Positions 8,712-19,881 of a stretch of 64,000 bases of DNA are shown in pieces (within the stretch, counting starts at the first letter, position 1; the number at the start of each line of letters is the position of its first letter). Under the pieces are notes generated by a model. The model saw nothing but the letters and a program-made list of their open reading frames with translations, searched no databases and had not been told where the DNA came from. The DNA comes from Tsukamurella sp. M9C (GTDB lineage: Bacteria; Actinomycetota; Actinomycetes; Mycobacteriales; Mycobacteriaceae), in contig NZ_JAIULG010000002.1 in the NCBI RefSeq assembly GCF_020169415.1, forward strand, positions 124,001 to 188,000. Direction: 5' to 3'. Position numbers and translations under genes: made by a program.

Positions 8712-9465
8712 CACCACCGCTCCGGCTGGTCCCGAGGCCACGGTCGCGATCCTCGGCAGCTGGGGCTATTACGGGCTCCTCGACGACGCCCGCGCATACC
8801 CGGTGGACACGCCCTACGGCGCGCCGTCGGACGACGTGGTGATCGGGAGCGCGCACGGCCGGCGCGTCGCGTACCTGACGCGGTCCGGCCGCGAGCGGAC
8901 CATCCCGCCGCACAAGATCAATCACCGCGCCAACATCTGGGCGCTGCACCACCTCGGCGTGCGGCACATCCTCGCCGCCACGCCCGCCGGAGCCTTCGAC
9001 CCCGCGGTGGGCGTCGGCACCGTCGTCGTCCCGGACCAGCTCGTCGACCGGACCGGGCGCACCGACGACACCTTCCACGACGACGAGGACGTCCGGGTCT
9101 CGTTCGCGCAGCCCTTCTCCGAACCGACCCGCGCCGCCGCGATCGACGCGCTCCGCGACCAGCGCTGGGTCGTCGCCGATGGCGGTGTGGTCGTGGCGAT
9201 CCGCGGCCCGCGCTTCTCGACCGCGGCCGAGTCCCGCTGGTACGCGGCGCAGGGCTGGGACGTCGTGTCGACCACCCCGTACCCGGAGGCGGCGCTGGCC
9301 CGCGAGCTCGGCATGGGCTATGCCTGCGTCGCGCTGGTCACCGATCACGACGTCATCGCCGAGACCCCGTGGCCCGTCAGCCAGGAGCGGGTCCAGGAGG
9401 AGCTCGACGCGAACACCCTGCGCCTACGCGAGGCGCTCGTGCGTGCCGCGGCGACCCTGTCCTGA
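8704..9465 (+). CDS. MTAP/PNP-family nucleoside phosphorylase
   Basis: This 253-residue protein resembles methylthioadenosine and purine nucleoside phosphorylases of the trimeric type, which split nucleosides with phosphate to release the base. Visible family segments are an ILGSWG phosphate loop, HKINHRANIWAL in place of the usual NYRANIWAL, GPRFSTAAE and a C-terminal TDHDV base-binding region. Being last in the allantoin permease operon, it more likely feeds purine bases into catabolism than serves methionine salvage (inference). The methionine normally found in the sugar site (NMT or NMS) reads STTPYPE here, so substrate specificity is open. Confidence 0.72.
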   Translation: MSDTTAPAGPEATVAILGSWGYYGLLDDARAYPVDTPYGAPSDDVVIGSAHGRRVAYLTRSGRERTIPPHKINHRANIWALHHLGVRHILAATPAGAFDPAVGVGTVVVPDQLVDRTGRTDDTFHDDEDVRVSFAQPFSEPTRAAAIDALRDQRWVVADGGVVVAIRGPRFSTAAESRWYAAQGWDVVSTTPYPEAALARELGMGYACVALVTDHDVIAETPWPVSQERVQEELDANTLRLREALVRAAATLS

Positions 9466-9488
9466 CCGACGGACCTCCACGCCACAGG

Positions 9489-9523
9489 GAAGTGCCCCTC
9501 CCGGAATCCGGGAGGGGCACTTC
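9489..9523. terminator. Perfect 17-base hairpin between convergent genes, bidirectional terminator
   Basis: GAAGTGCCCCTCCCGGA (9489-9505) pairs perfectly with 9507-9523. It starts 23 bases after the phosphorylase stop and ends 13 bases before the stop of allE on the other strand. The arms begin with GAAG and end with CTTC, giving only short A/T ends. Confidence 0.8.
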
Positions 9524-9536
9524 ACGTATCGGCTCG

Positions 9537-10358
9537 CTACAGGGCGATCTGGCGGTTGACGTCCTTGTAGAGCAGGTAGCGGAAGTTCGACGGTCCGCCG
9601 GCGTAGCAGGCCTGGGGGCAGAAGGCGCGCAGCGACATGTAGTCGCCCTCCTGCACCTCGACCCAGTCGCCGTTGAGGCGGTAGACGGCCTTGCCCTCCA
9701 GGACGTACAGGCCGTGCTCCATGACGTGGGTCTCGGCGAACGGGATCGACGCGCCCGGCTCGAACGTCACGATGTTGCAGTGCATGTCGTACGCCAGGTC
9801 CTGCGGATCGAGGATCCGGGTGGTGCGCCACTTGTTGTCGGTGCCCGGCATCGGCGAGGGCTCGATGTCGCGCTCGTTGCCGACGGCGACCTTCGGCGTG
9901 TGCCCGGCGAGCGGCTCGTAGCGCTTGCGGACCCACTGGAAGACGGCGGCACCGTCGGACGTGTTGGCTACCGACCAAGACGTGCCCGCGGGGATGTACG
10001 CGTAGCCGCCCTCGGTGAGGGTGTGCGCCTCGTCGTCGATCGTCACCTGCAGGGTGCCCTGCGTGACGAGGAGGAAGCTCTGGACCTCGGGCTGCGGCTC
10101 CGGCGCCTCCGAGCCGCCGCCGGGGGAGACCTCGACGATGGACTGCGCGAAGGTCGTCGAGCCGCCCGCGACGGGGCGGTTGAGCACCCACGCGCGGGTG
10201 TTGGTCCAGCCCGGGAAGACCGAGGTCACGATGTCGCGCATGACGCCGCGCGGGATCACGGTGTAGGCCTCGGTGACGATGGCGCGATCCGTGAGCAGGT
10301 CCGTCTGCGGCGGGTGGCCGCCCTGCGGCGAGTAGTAGACGGGGGCGGACGAGCTCAT
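9537..10358 (-). CDS. allE: (S)-ureidoglycine aminohydrolase, bicupin
   Basis: The enzyme hydrolyses (S)-ureidoglycine, formed from allantoate, to (S)-ureidoglycolate and ammonia. The 273-residue protein has two cupin domains (about 60-125 and 185-260). The second carries the Mn ligands in a pattern like EPGASIPFAETHVMEHGLYV. The N-terminal YSPQGGHPPQTDLLTDRA and the LNRPVAGGSTTFAQ segment are typical of YlbA/AllE. Its ATG overlaps the stop of the upstream DUF6986 gene (ATGA), so the pair is translationally coupled. Confidence 0.9.
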   Translation of the reverse strand: MSSSAPVYYSPQGGHPPQTDLLTDRAIVTEAYTVIPRGVMRDIVTSVFPGWTNTRAWVLNRPVAGGSTTFAQSIVEVSPGGGSEAPEPQPEVQSFLLVTQGTLQVTIDDEAHTLTEGGYAYIPAGTSWSVANTSDGAAVFQWVRKRYEPLAGHTPKVAVGNERDIEPSPMPGTDNKWRTTRILDPQDLAYDMHCNIVTFEPGASIPFAETHVMEHGLYVLEGKAVYRLNGDWVEVQEGDYMSLRAFCPQACYAGGPSNFRYLLYKDVNRQIAL

Positions 10359-11629
10359 CGGGTCTCCTCGGGCTGGGTGATGGTGGGGCGGTTCAGGGCG
10401 AGGTCGCGCACCGTCTCGACGGTGACCTCGGCGGCGGACGCGACCTCGGCGGCGGTGACCGCCCCGCAGGTCACGCCGCGATGGATGAAGGACGCGAGCG
10501 CGCGGGCCGTCGCCGGCTCGTCGAGGATCGCGGAGTCGATGCGGTGCACGTAGTTCCGCAGCCGGGTCGCGGCGGCGGGGAAGCCGTCGCGGTAGAAGGC
10601 GTAGGTCGCGAGGAACCGCGTGACGAGCTGAGCCGGGTGCAGATCCCAGCCCTGGTAGATGCCGCGCTCGAGGTGGCGGCGCACCAGCCGCGCGTGCAGG
10701 CGCCAGGCGTCGGCCACGTGGGCGGGATCGCCGATCGGCAGGATGTTCGTGGAGCCGTCCGAGAGGTGCACGCCCGTTCCGGCGACGGCCAGCTGCATGA
10801 CGTTCTTGGCGTGGTCCGCGGCGGGGTGTTCCATCGACTGGTACTGCGCGGCGATGCCGAGCGAGGCGGAGTAGTCGTAGGTGCCGTAGTGCAGGGAGGT
10901 GACCCGCCGGTCGGCGGCGTGCAGCAGGGTGGCGACGGGTGCGGTGCCGTCGGCCCCGAGGATCACCTGGGGCGTCTCCACCTGCACCTCGAAGCGGAGC
11001 CGGCGCTCGCCCAGGCCCAGTGCGGTCTCGAGGCCGCGGCTCGCGTCGACCATCGCCTCCACCTGGCCGGCCGTGGTCACCTTCGGCAGCGTGATGGTGA
11101 GTCCCTCGGGCAGCGGGCCGGCCGCGACGAGACCGCTGACGAACAGGTCGAGGGTCCGAAGTCCGCGGGCGCGGGTGGGCGCCTCGAAGCACTTGAAGCG
11201 GATGCCGATGAACGGGGCCGTCGACCCGTTGGCCACGGCCTTCGTCACCGCGTCGACGGCGCGGGCCACGTCGGCGTCCTCGGCGTCGTCGCCGCGGTCG
11301 CCGTAGCCGTCCTCGAAATCGAGCCGGATGTCCTCGATCGGCTCCTCGGTCAGCTTGCGCCGCACCAGATCCGGGAGATCTCGGTCGTCGAGGCCCAGGG
11401 TGCGGGCGACCTCGTCCAGGCCGCCGGCGGCGTCGGCCGCCGCGAAGGCCTGCTCGCCCCACTCCCGAGTCGTCTCGGGTGTGAATCGGTCGGCCGGCAG
11501 GTAGACGGTGTGCACGGGCTGCCGGCGACCGTCGTCTCCGGGGAATTCGCGGGCCAGGAGCGCATCGGTGTCGGCCAGGCGGCGATCGATCGAGGCCAGG
11601 GCGTCGTCGGAGAGCGAGCGGCTGGGCAT
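10355..11629 (-). CDS. HpcH/HpaI/CitE-like aldolase-lyase (DUF6986 type)
   Basis: The 424-residue protein looks like a divergent member of the malate synthase/citrate-lyase-beta/HpcH TIM-barrel group. These enzymes make or break C-C bonds, often with glyoxylate, using Mg or Mn. Likely metal and active-site segments are RLDFEDGYGDRG (about residues 103-114), GIRFKCFE, RFEVQVETPQ, LHYGTYDYSASLGI and YQGWDLHPAQL. It is coupled to allE by a 4-base overlap and preceded by GGAGG eight bases from the ATG. A role in disposing of glyoxylate or processing ureidoglycolate is inferred from that coupling only; the reaction is not known to me. Confidence 0.75.
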   Translation of the reverse strand: MPSRSLSDDALASIDRRLADTDALLAREFPGDDGRRQPVHTVYLPADRFTPETTREWGEQAFAAADAAGGLDEVARTLGLDDRDLPDLVRRKLTEEPIEDIRLDFEDGYGDRGDDAEDADVARAVDAVTKAVANGSTAPFIGIRFKCFEAPTRARGLRTLDLFVSGLVAAGPLPEGLTITLPKVTTAGQVEAMVDASRGLETALGLGERRLRFEVQVETPQVILGADGTAPVATLLHAADRRVTSLHYGTYDYSASLGIAAQYQSMEHPAADHAKNVMQLAVAGTGVHLSDGSTNILPIGDPAHVADAWRLHARLVRRHLERGIYQGWDLHPAQLVTRFLATYAFYRDGFPAAATRLRNYVHRIDSAILDEPATARALASFIHRGVTCGAVTAAEVASAAEVTVETVRDLALNRPTITQPEETR

Positions 11630-11661
11630 GGGTCCTCCGTCAGAGCTGAATGGAAAAGAAA

Positions 11662-11676
11662 TTCCGTATGGTGGAG
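11662..11676. promoter_or_regulatory. Degenerate purine-regulon palindrome upstream of the DUF6986-allE unit
   Basis: TTCCG-TATGG-TGGAG keeps one full half-site of TTCCG-N5-CGGAA and three of five bases of the other. It lies 33 bases upstream of the start codon at 11629, in the 106-base gap between this unit and guaD. It is weaker than the other copies and is supported mainly by its position. Confidence 0.45.
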
Positions 11677-11735
11677 TCTACGCCGGTCCTTTGCTTCGCA
11701 CAAGGATATTCGCGACGTCGTCCGACCGCTTCGCC

Positions 11736-13019
11736 CTAGGCCGCGACCTCGTCCCCGCCGATCCACACGCGCGCGACGTCCGCGGGGGTGGCCAGGGAGA
11801 AGATCTTCGCGAGGGCGTTCTCCGCCGAGGCCGCGTGCCGCAGGCACACGTCGAGCGGTTGGCCGTTGTGGGGGCGCACCAGGATGGCGTCGAACTGGCT
11901 CCCTGTCGAGAGGTCGCCGACGTCGTCCAGGCCGAGCGCGCTCGCGCCCGCCCGGGTGGCGAGGTACAGCAGGTGGGCGGCGGTGAGCGGCACCCCGTCG
12001 GACATCAGGAGCTGCTGCATGAAGTACGCCTGCAGTCCCTCCTTGAACAGGGAGAAGCCGCTGCCCGCGCCCACGTCCGAGCCGAGGGCCACCTGGACGC
12101 CGTGTTCGAGGTGGCGCCGCAGTGGGAACGATCCGCTGGCGAGAGCCGAGTTGGACGTCGGGCAGTGCGCCACCGCGGCGCCCGCGCTCGCCAGCAGCGC
12201 GAGCTCGGGATCGGTCGGATGCGCGTTGTGCGCCAACACCGAGCGCTCGTGGATGAGCCCGTGGCGGTGGTAGGTGTCGAGGTAGTTCGGCGATCCGGGG
12301 AACTGCTCGATCACGGCGGCGATCTCGGCGGGGTTCTCGTTGATGTGGGAGGTGAACCACAGGCCCGGGACGTCCTGCATGAGCGCGGCCCCGCTGGCGA
12401 GCATAGCGGGCGTGGTGGAGTACGAGAACCGGGGCGTGACCGCGTATCGCAGTCGACGGTGCCCGTGCCAGCGCTCCGCGAGCTTGCGGCCCTCGTCGTA
12501 CGTCCGTTCCGGCGTGCTGAGCAGCGGCTCGGGCAGGTTGTGGTCGCTGGTGACGAGTCCCGCGGTGACGCGCACCCCGACCCGATCGGCCTCGGCGAAG
12601 AGGGCGTCCACCGCATCGGCGAAGTGCGAGCCGAAGACCAGCGCAGTGGTGGTTCCCGCGGCGGTGAGGCCCGCAAGGAATTCGCCGGCGATGGTGCGGG
12701 CGTACTCCGGATCCTCGAGCTTGCACTCCTCGGGGAGCGCGCACTGGTCGAGCCAGTCCAGGAGCGGCATCCCGAGGCCGCCGATGGCGCGGACCTGCGG
12801 GTAGTGGACGTGGGTGTCCACGAAGCCGGGGAGGAGGACGCCGTCGCGGACGTCGACGACCTCCGCCTCGGGGTAGTTGTCGGCGATGGTCCGGAAGTCG
12901 CCCCGATCGACGATCTTCCCGTCCTGGACCGCGAGGCCGGCATCGTCGGCGGAGCGGAGAGTGCCTCCGGCGAAGGGACTTTCGGGCGTGTCGAGCACCT
13001 GGGCGCGGTAGATGATCAT
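11736..13019 (-). CDS. guaD: Guanine deaminase
   Basis: The zinc amidohydrolase deaminates guanine to xanthine and so supplies the dehydrogenase encoded just upstream. The 427 residues are typical. Motifs are PGFVDTHVHYPQ (H70, H72), FTSHINEN, HCPTSNSALASG and LGSDVGAGSG with the metal Asp. The ATG at 13019 has AAGGAG upstream inside xdhC and overlaps the xdhC stop (ATGA). Last gene of the xdhA-xdhB-xdhC-guaD unit. 8-oxoguanine deaminase and similar hydrolases are relatives, but the VDTHVHYPQ form and context favour GuaD. Confidence 0.93.
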   Translation of the reverse strand: MIIYRAQVLDTPESPFAGGTLRSADDAGLAVQDGKIVDRGDFRTIADNYPEAEVVDVRDGVLLPGFVDTHVHYPQVRAIGGLGMPLLDWLDQCALPEECKLEDPEYARTIAGEFLAGLTAAGTTTALVFGSHFADAVDALFAEADRVGVRVTAGLVTSDHNLPEPLLSTPERTYDEGRKLAERWHGHRRLRYAVTPRFSYSTTPAMLASGAALMQDVPGLWFTSHINENPAEIAAVIEQFPGSPNYLDTYHRHGLIHERSVLAHNAHPTDPELALLASAGAAVAHCPTSNSALASGSFPLRRHLEHGVQVALGSDVGAGSGFSLFKEGLQAYFMQQLLMSDGVPLTAAHLLYLATRAGASALGLDDVGDLSTGSQFDAILVRPHNGQPLDVCLRHAASAENALAKIFSLATPADVARVWIGGDEVAA

Positions 13020-13825
13020 GCGGGGTCTCCTTGAACGGCTGAGGGGAACCGGACGAGCAGGTCGGCGGCGACGCTCACGGCGATGGTCGCCGGATGTTTG
13101 CCGCCCAGGGCGCTCAGCCCGATGGGGGATTGGATGGTGTCGATGGTCGCGGCGTCGTGTCCGGTGTCGGCGAGCATGGCGCGGAAGCGGGTCCACTTCG
13201 CGGCGGAGCCGATGAGGCCGACGCTGCCCAGGCCCGGCGTCCGCAGGACCTGGTCGCACAGGCTGAAGTCCTCGGCGTGATCGTGGGTCATGATCAGCAC
13301 GTGGCAGCCCGCGGGCAGATCCTCGAGGACCTCCTCGGGCAGCATCGAGTGCCGCAGGTGCACGGTGGCCTCACCGGGCTCCAGGGCGCCGGCGGCCTCG
13401 ATCTGCTCGGGGCGCGAATCCGTCAGGTACAGCTCGACGTCGTGGCGGGACAGGATCCGCGCGAGTTCGAGGCCGACGTGGCCCACCCCGAAGATCGCGA
13501 CCGCCGGTACCACCGGGAGCGGCTCGAACAGGAGAACCACCTCGCCTCCACAGCATTGGCGCCCGTGTTGATTGCGGGCCTTGTCGTTGAGGCGCAACGT
13601 GAGCGTCTCGGGCGTCGCGACCGCGTCCCGGAGCATCTCCCGGGCCCGGTCGATCGCCGTCAGTTCGAGATTGCCGCCGCCGATCGTGCCGAATTCGCCG
13701 TCGGCGGTGGCGATCATCTTGGCGCCCGCCTCGCGCGGAGCGTGCCCGCGGACCCCGATCTGAGTGATCAGGACCGCGGAGACGCGTTGCCGACGCAGGC
13801 GGGCGGCGTCGCCCAGCCAGGTCAT
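13016..13825 (-). CDS. xdhC: XdhC-type molybdenum cofactor chaperone
   Basis: XdhC binds the molybdenum cofactor, promotes its sulfuration and inserts it into xanthine dehydrogenase. The 269-residue protein has the N-terminal XdhC/CoxI domain (CCGGEV near the middle) and the C-terminal Rossmann-like domain with IFGVGHVGLELA and IMTHDHAEDF, ending in GLSALGGKHPATIAVSVAADL. The ATG at 13825 follows the xdhB stop by seven bases, and its own stop overlaps guaD. Longer open frames upstream lie inside xdhB and are not used. Confidence 0.92.
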   Translation of the reverse strand: MTWLGDAARLRRQRVSAVLITQIGVRGHAPREAGAKMIATADGEFGTIGGGNLELTAIDRAREMLRDAVATPETLTLRLNDKARNQHGRQCCGGEVVLLFEPLPVVPAVAIFGVGHVGLELARILSRHDVELYLTDSRPEQIEAAGALEPGEATVHLRHSMLPEEVLEDLPAGCHVLIMTHDHAEDFSLCDQVLRTPGLGSVGLIGSAAKWTRFRAMLADTGHDAATIDTIQSPIGLSALGGKHPATIAVSVAADLLVRFPSAVQGDPA

Positions 13826-13832
13826 GGCGGGC

Positions 13833-16246
<2,414 letters not shown>

Positions 16247-16250
<4 letters not shown>

Positions 16251-17737
16251 GACAGCTCCTCTCGGGCCGTGGTCTCGGCGTGGAGCTTCTCGAGCGAGCG
16301 GCCCAGCATGGCCACCCGGTAGCGCCCGGAGGCCCGGTGATCGTCCATCGGGGTGCCCTCCGCGCGCAGCACCTCGGCGGCGGCGCGCACGGTGTCCTCG
16401 GACCAGGGGCGCCCGACGAGTGCCTGCTCGGTCGCGGTCGCACGGAGCGGGGTCGCCGCCACGCCGCCGAGCCCGATGGCGGCGCGGGTGACCGTGCCGG
16501 CGTCCACGGTCAGCGCGAAGGCGACCGCGACGCTGGAGATGTCGTCGAAGCGGCGCTTGGCGATCTTGTGGAACGCGGTGAGCGGGCTCAGCGGCAGAGG
16601 GATCCGGACCGCCTTGATGAGCTCGTCGGGGCGGCGCACCGTCGCGCGGTAGCCGGTGAAGTAGTCCGCGAGCGGGACCGTGCGCTCGCCGTCGCGCGAG
16701 GCCAGGACGAGGCGGGCCTCGAGTGCGAGGAGCGCGGGCGGGGTGTCGCCGATCGGCGAGCCGGTCCCGAGGTTGCCGCCCAGCGTCGCGGCGTTGCGGA
16801 TCAGCCGGGACGCGAACTGCGGGAAGACCTGGGCCAACAGGGGGACGCGCCCACCGAGGCGGCGTTCGATCTCGGACAGCGTCAGCGCCGCGCCGATCTC
16901 GAGTTCGTCCTCCTCCCAGCGCAACTCGCGGAGCTCGGGCAGGCGGTCGATGGCGACCACGAGGGGCTCGCGCCGTCCCTTGAGGTTGACGTCGACGCCG
17001 AAGTCGGTGGATCCGGCGACGAGGACGGGGGAGTCCTCGCCGGCGAGCAGGTCGAGGACTTCGCCGAGTCCGGCGGGCCGGACGAACCGTCCCTGCGGAC
17101 CGTCGACCACGGTCGGGGCGGCGGCGGGGGCTGCTGCAGCACGTCGGGCGGCGAGTGGATCGTCGGCCGCGGGTTCCGCGGGCAGGCCGTAGGCGGCGTC
17201 CCGGATCGGCCGGTAACCCGTGCAGCGGCACAGGTTGCCGGAGAGAGAGTGCAGGTCGAAGCCGTTGGGGCCGTGCTCCTCGTCGTGGGCGGGGCAGGCG
17301 TCGCTTCCGGTTTCCGGTGCGTCGGCCGCGGCCCGGTCGGGCCGGTAGTACTCGGCCGCCATGCTGCAGATGAAGCCGGGCGTGCAGTAGCCGCATTGCG
17401 ATCCGCCGCGGAGCGCCATGGCGGTCTGGACCGGGTGCAGGTCGTCCGGCGCGCCGAGTCCTTCGGAGGTGATCACCTCCTGGTCGGCGAGGGCGGCTGC
17501 GGGGGTGAGGCAGGCGTTGATCGCGGTCCAGCGTGTGCGGTCGGCCGGGGAGTCGGCGTCGCCGGGGCGGGCCACGAGGATCGAGCAGGCGCCGCACTCA
17601 CCCTCGGCGCAGCCCTCCTTCGCGCCGGTAAGGCCCTGGTCGCGAAGCCAATCGAGGGCACTCGTGTGTGCCGGGCCGGTGAAGGGTCGGGATCGACCGT
17701 TCACGGTCACATGACATCCGGTCAGCGTTTCGGTCAC
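16247..17737 (-). CDS. xdhA: Xanthine dehydrogenase, iron-sulfur/FAD subunit
   Basis: This subunit carries electrons from the molybdenum centre to NAD. The first 165 residues hold two [2Fe-2S] clusters: GCAEGECGAC with a later Cys, and CGYCTPG with LCRCTGY. A Pro/Ala linker leads to the FAD domain with RLIRNAATLGGNLGTGSPIGD. I chose the GTG at 17737, giving 496 residues, because AGGGA lies seven bases before it. An ATG at 17764 is possible, and the frame stays open to 17842. The unit reads on into xdhB, xdhC and guaD. A regulon palindrome lies 151 bases upstream. Confidence 0.92.
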
Positions 17738-17887
17738 CGCTGCATCCCTACTGAACCGCGGCATGCGGTTCCGACAGGCATGGTTTGCGAGGCTGAGCTG
17801 GACCGCTGGTTTTCCATGCGAACACGATCCAGTGCATTTCATGATAGGTGACGGGGGTCACATCGGGAAGAGCTTTTCGGAATCTTC

Positions 17888-17903
17888 TTTCCGCATCACG
17901 GAG
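17888..17903. promoter_or_regulatory. Purine-regulon palindrome upstream of xdhA
   Basis: TTTCCG-CATCA-CGGAG matches TTCCG-N5-CGGAA in nine of ten arm bases and shares CA after the first half-site with the 4901 copy. It lies in the 210-base gap between xdhA and the permease at 17948, upstream of xdhA only, because the permease gene ends here. Confidence 0.65.
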
Positions 17904-17947
17904 TGTGATGCGGGAGCCGTTCCGGCTCGGCCCTGCGTCGTTGCAGG

Positions 17948-19423
17948 TCAGCCGCCGATCAACGCGGTGATCGGTCCTCGGACGAAGTAGAGGATGAATC
18001 CGATCGAGACCGCCCACAGTAGCCAGTGCGCCTTCTGACCGCGACCGCTGAGGAGGCTCAGGAGGGCCCACGTGATGAAGCCGACACCGATGCCGTTGGC
18101 GATCGAGTAGGTCAGCGGCATGGTGACGATGGTGAGGAAGGCGGGCAGGGCCACCGAGAAATGGGTGAAATCGATCTCCCGGATCTGTGCCACCATCATC
18201 GATCCGACCACCACCAGGGCCGCCGCGCCGACCTCCATCGGGATCACGCCGATGAGCGGCGCGAAGAACATCGATCCCAGGAACAGCACGCCGGTCACGC
18301 AGGCGGCCAGGCCGGTGCGCGCGCCCTCCGCGATGCCGGACGCCGAGTCGACGAAGACGGTGTTCGACGAGCCGGACGTCGCGCCGCCGGCGACCGCGCC
18401 CATGCCCTCGATGACGAAGGCGGACCGGATGCGGGGGAAGGTCCCGTCGGGCTGGCCGACGCCGGCCTGGCGGGCGAGGCCGGTCATCGAGCCCATGGCG
18501 TCGAAGAAGTTGGTGAAGACCAGCGTGAACACCAGCATCGTGGCCGCCAGCGCACCGACCCGCTCGAACGCCCCGAACAGGTCGAACTGTCCGACGAGGC
18601 TGAAGTCGGGCAGCGCGACGATCTGGCTGGGCAGCTCAGGAGCGCTGAGGTTCCAGCCCTTCGGGTCGGGGTGCGTCGGGTCGCCGACGGTGCCGAGCTT
18701 GGCGAAGTGCTGCACGACGATCGCGGCGAGGGTCGCGACGACCATACCGATGAGGATGGCTCCGGGGACGCGGCGGGCGATGAGCACGGCGATCAGCAGC
18801 AGGGCGAAGATGAAGATCGCGGTGGGAAGCGTTTCGATCGAGCCGTCGTGGCCGAGCTGGACCGGCGGGCCGGCCGGGGTGCGCGTGACGAAACCCGAGT
18901 TCACGAACCCGATGAAGGCGATGAACAGGCCGATGCCCACCGTGATCGCGGTCTTGAGCTCGGCCGGGACCGCCCGGAAGATCGCCGTCCGGATGCCTGT
19001 GGCGCCGAGTACGACGATGATCACGCCGTTGATGATCACCAGGCCCATCGCCTCCGGCCACGTGACGTCCTTGACGACCGCGACCGCGAGGAAGGAGTTC
19101 ATGCCGAGGCCGGCGGCGAGCGCGAAGGGGAGGCGCGCGACCAGGCCGAAGAGGATCGTGATGACGCCCGCCGTCAGGCCCGTTACGGCGGTGACCTGGA
19201 CGAATCCGAGCTTGCCCTCGAGCGCATCGGACGAGCTGCTCAGGATCAGGGGGTTCAGTACGACGATGTAGGCCATCGCCACGAAGGTGACGAGGCCGCC
19301 CCGGATCTCCCGGGGGATCGTCGAGCCGCGGCGGGTGATCTCGAAGAAGCGGTCCAGGAACTGCGAACTCGCCGGGCTCTCGACGCGTTCGTCGGCCCCG
19401 TTCTGTTCTTGCTGGCTGGTCAT
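17948..19423 (-). CDS. NCS2/AzgA-type purine permease
   Basis: The 491-residue membrane protein should import purine bases such as guanine, hypoxanthine or adenine with protons. The segments FVAMAYIVVLNPLIL, LAAGLGMNSFLAV, DAMGSMTGLARQAG and GATSGSSNTVFVDSASGIAEGART are those of the AzgA branch rather than the xanthine/uracil branch. Twelve to fourteen transmembrane segments are expected. The ATG at 19423 has GAGGACC upstream; the longer frame to 19615 would read through the operator. It is transcribed alone, with a TTCCG-N5-CGGAA site 129 bases upstream. Confidence 0.88.
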   Translation of the reverse strand: MTSQQEQNGADERVESPASSQFLDRFFEITRRGSTIPREIRGGLVTFVAMAYIVVLNPLILSSSSDALEGKLGFVQVTAVTGLTAGVITILFGLVARLPFALAAGLGMNSFLAVAVVKDVTWPEAMGLVIINGVIIVVLGATGIRTAIFRAVPAELKTAITVGIGLFIAFIGFVNSGFVTRTPAGPPVQLGHDGSIETLPTAIFIFALLLIAVLIARRVPGAILIGMVVATLAAIVVQHFAKLGTVGDPTHPDPKGWNLSAPELPSQIVALPDFSLVGQFDLFGAFERVGALAATMLVFTLVFTNFFDAMGSMTGLARQAGVGQPDGTFPRIRSAFVIEGMGAVAGGATSGSSNTVFVDSASGIAEGARTGLAACVTGVLFLGSMFFAPLIGVIPMEVGAAALVVVGSMMVAQIREIDFTHFSVALPAFLTIVTMPLTYSIANGIGVGFITWALLSLLSGRGQKAHWLLWAVSIGFILYFVRGPITALIGG

Positions 19424-19551
19424 GGTGGTCCTCTCGGTCCGAAACGCCGGGCGGGGCCCGTCGCGTTCAGGCGCTCCGGGGAGCGGCGGCGAAGTGGGGC
19501 TGATCGAAGGCGACGCGTGGTGGCGATCGCGTGGGGCTCCGCAGATTTGCG

Positions 19552-19566
19552 TTCCGCCCATCGGAA
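19552..19566. promoter_or_regulatory. Perfect purine-regulon palindrome upstream of the AzgA-type permease
   Basis: TTCCG-CCCAT-CGGAA is a perfect copy of the 15-base motif. It lies 129 bases upstream of the permease start at 19423. Confidence 0.72.
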
Positions 19567-19796
19567 ATGTGATTCCGATCACGTTGAGTGAAGCATGCGG
19601 CCTGGGGGCTGTCAAGCAGAAGTTCTGCGCGATTCTCGCCGACTTCCGCCGGGCGACAACACTTGCCGGACGAGACCGGTGGATCGAGGGGGCATCTACG
19701 CGAGCCGAGGCTCCGAGAGCTGTTCCGTATCGTGGCGGATGACTTTCGGTCAGCAGGCGTGGTTCAGCTGCCTTGTCCGCAGTGGATCGAAATCAA

Positions 19797-19811
19797 TACC
19801 GCAATACGGAA
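19797..19811. promoter_or_regulatory. Purine-regulon palindrome upstream of the IclR gene (autoregulation)
   Basis: TACCG-CAATA-CGGAA matches the motif in nine of ten arm bases. It ends 70 bases before the regulator's ATG at 19882, a position that suits autorepression. Confidence 0.6.
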
Positions 19812-19881
19812 CGCAGGATGGAATTGTGAGCGTACCGTCGGGATTGGAACAGCAAACGATCAGACGTTCGGGGAGGCGATC

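Larger units (their letters stand above)
19424..19881. other. 458-base divergent control region between purine permease and IclR gene
   Basis: No convincing gene is present: the short open frames across it have poor codon use and no ribosome sites. Its GC content is lower than in the genes around it. It holds two copies of the regulon palindrome, at 19552-19566 on the permease side and 19797-19811 on the regulator side. A third look-alike at 19723 keeps only one half-site. Confidence 0.7.

Noticed and set aside
10481-11986. 501-residue plus-strand frame over the DUF6986 gene
   Set aside because: Antisense shadow; no ribosome site, and it ends in Arg/Pro/Gly-rich low-complexity sequence.
19723-19737. 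Further copy of the TTCCG-N5-CGGAA motif (TTCCG-TATCG-TGGCG)
   Set aside because: Only one half-site is intact and two better copies lie within 170 bases, so I did not count it.
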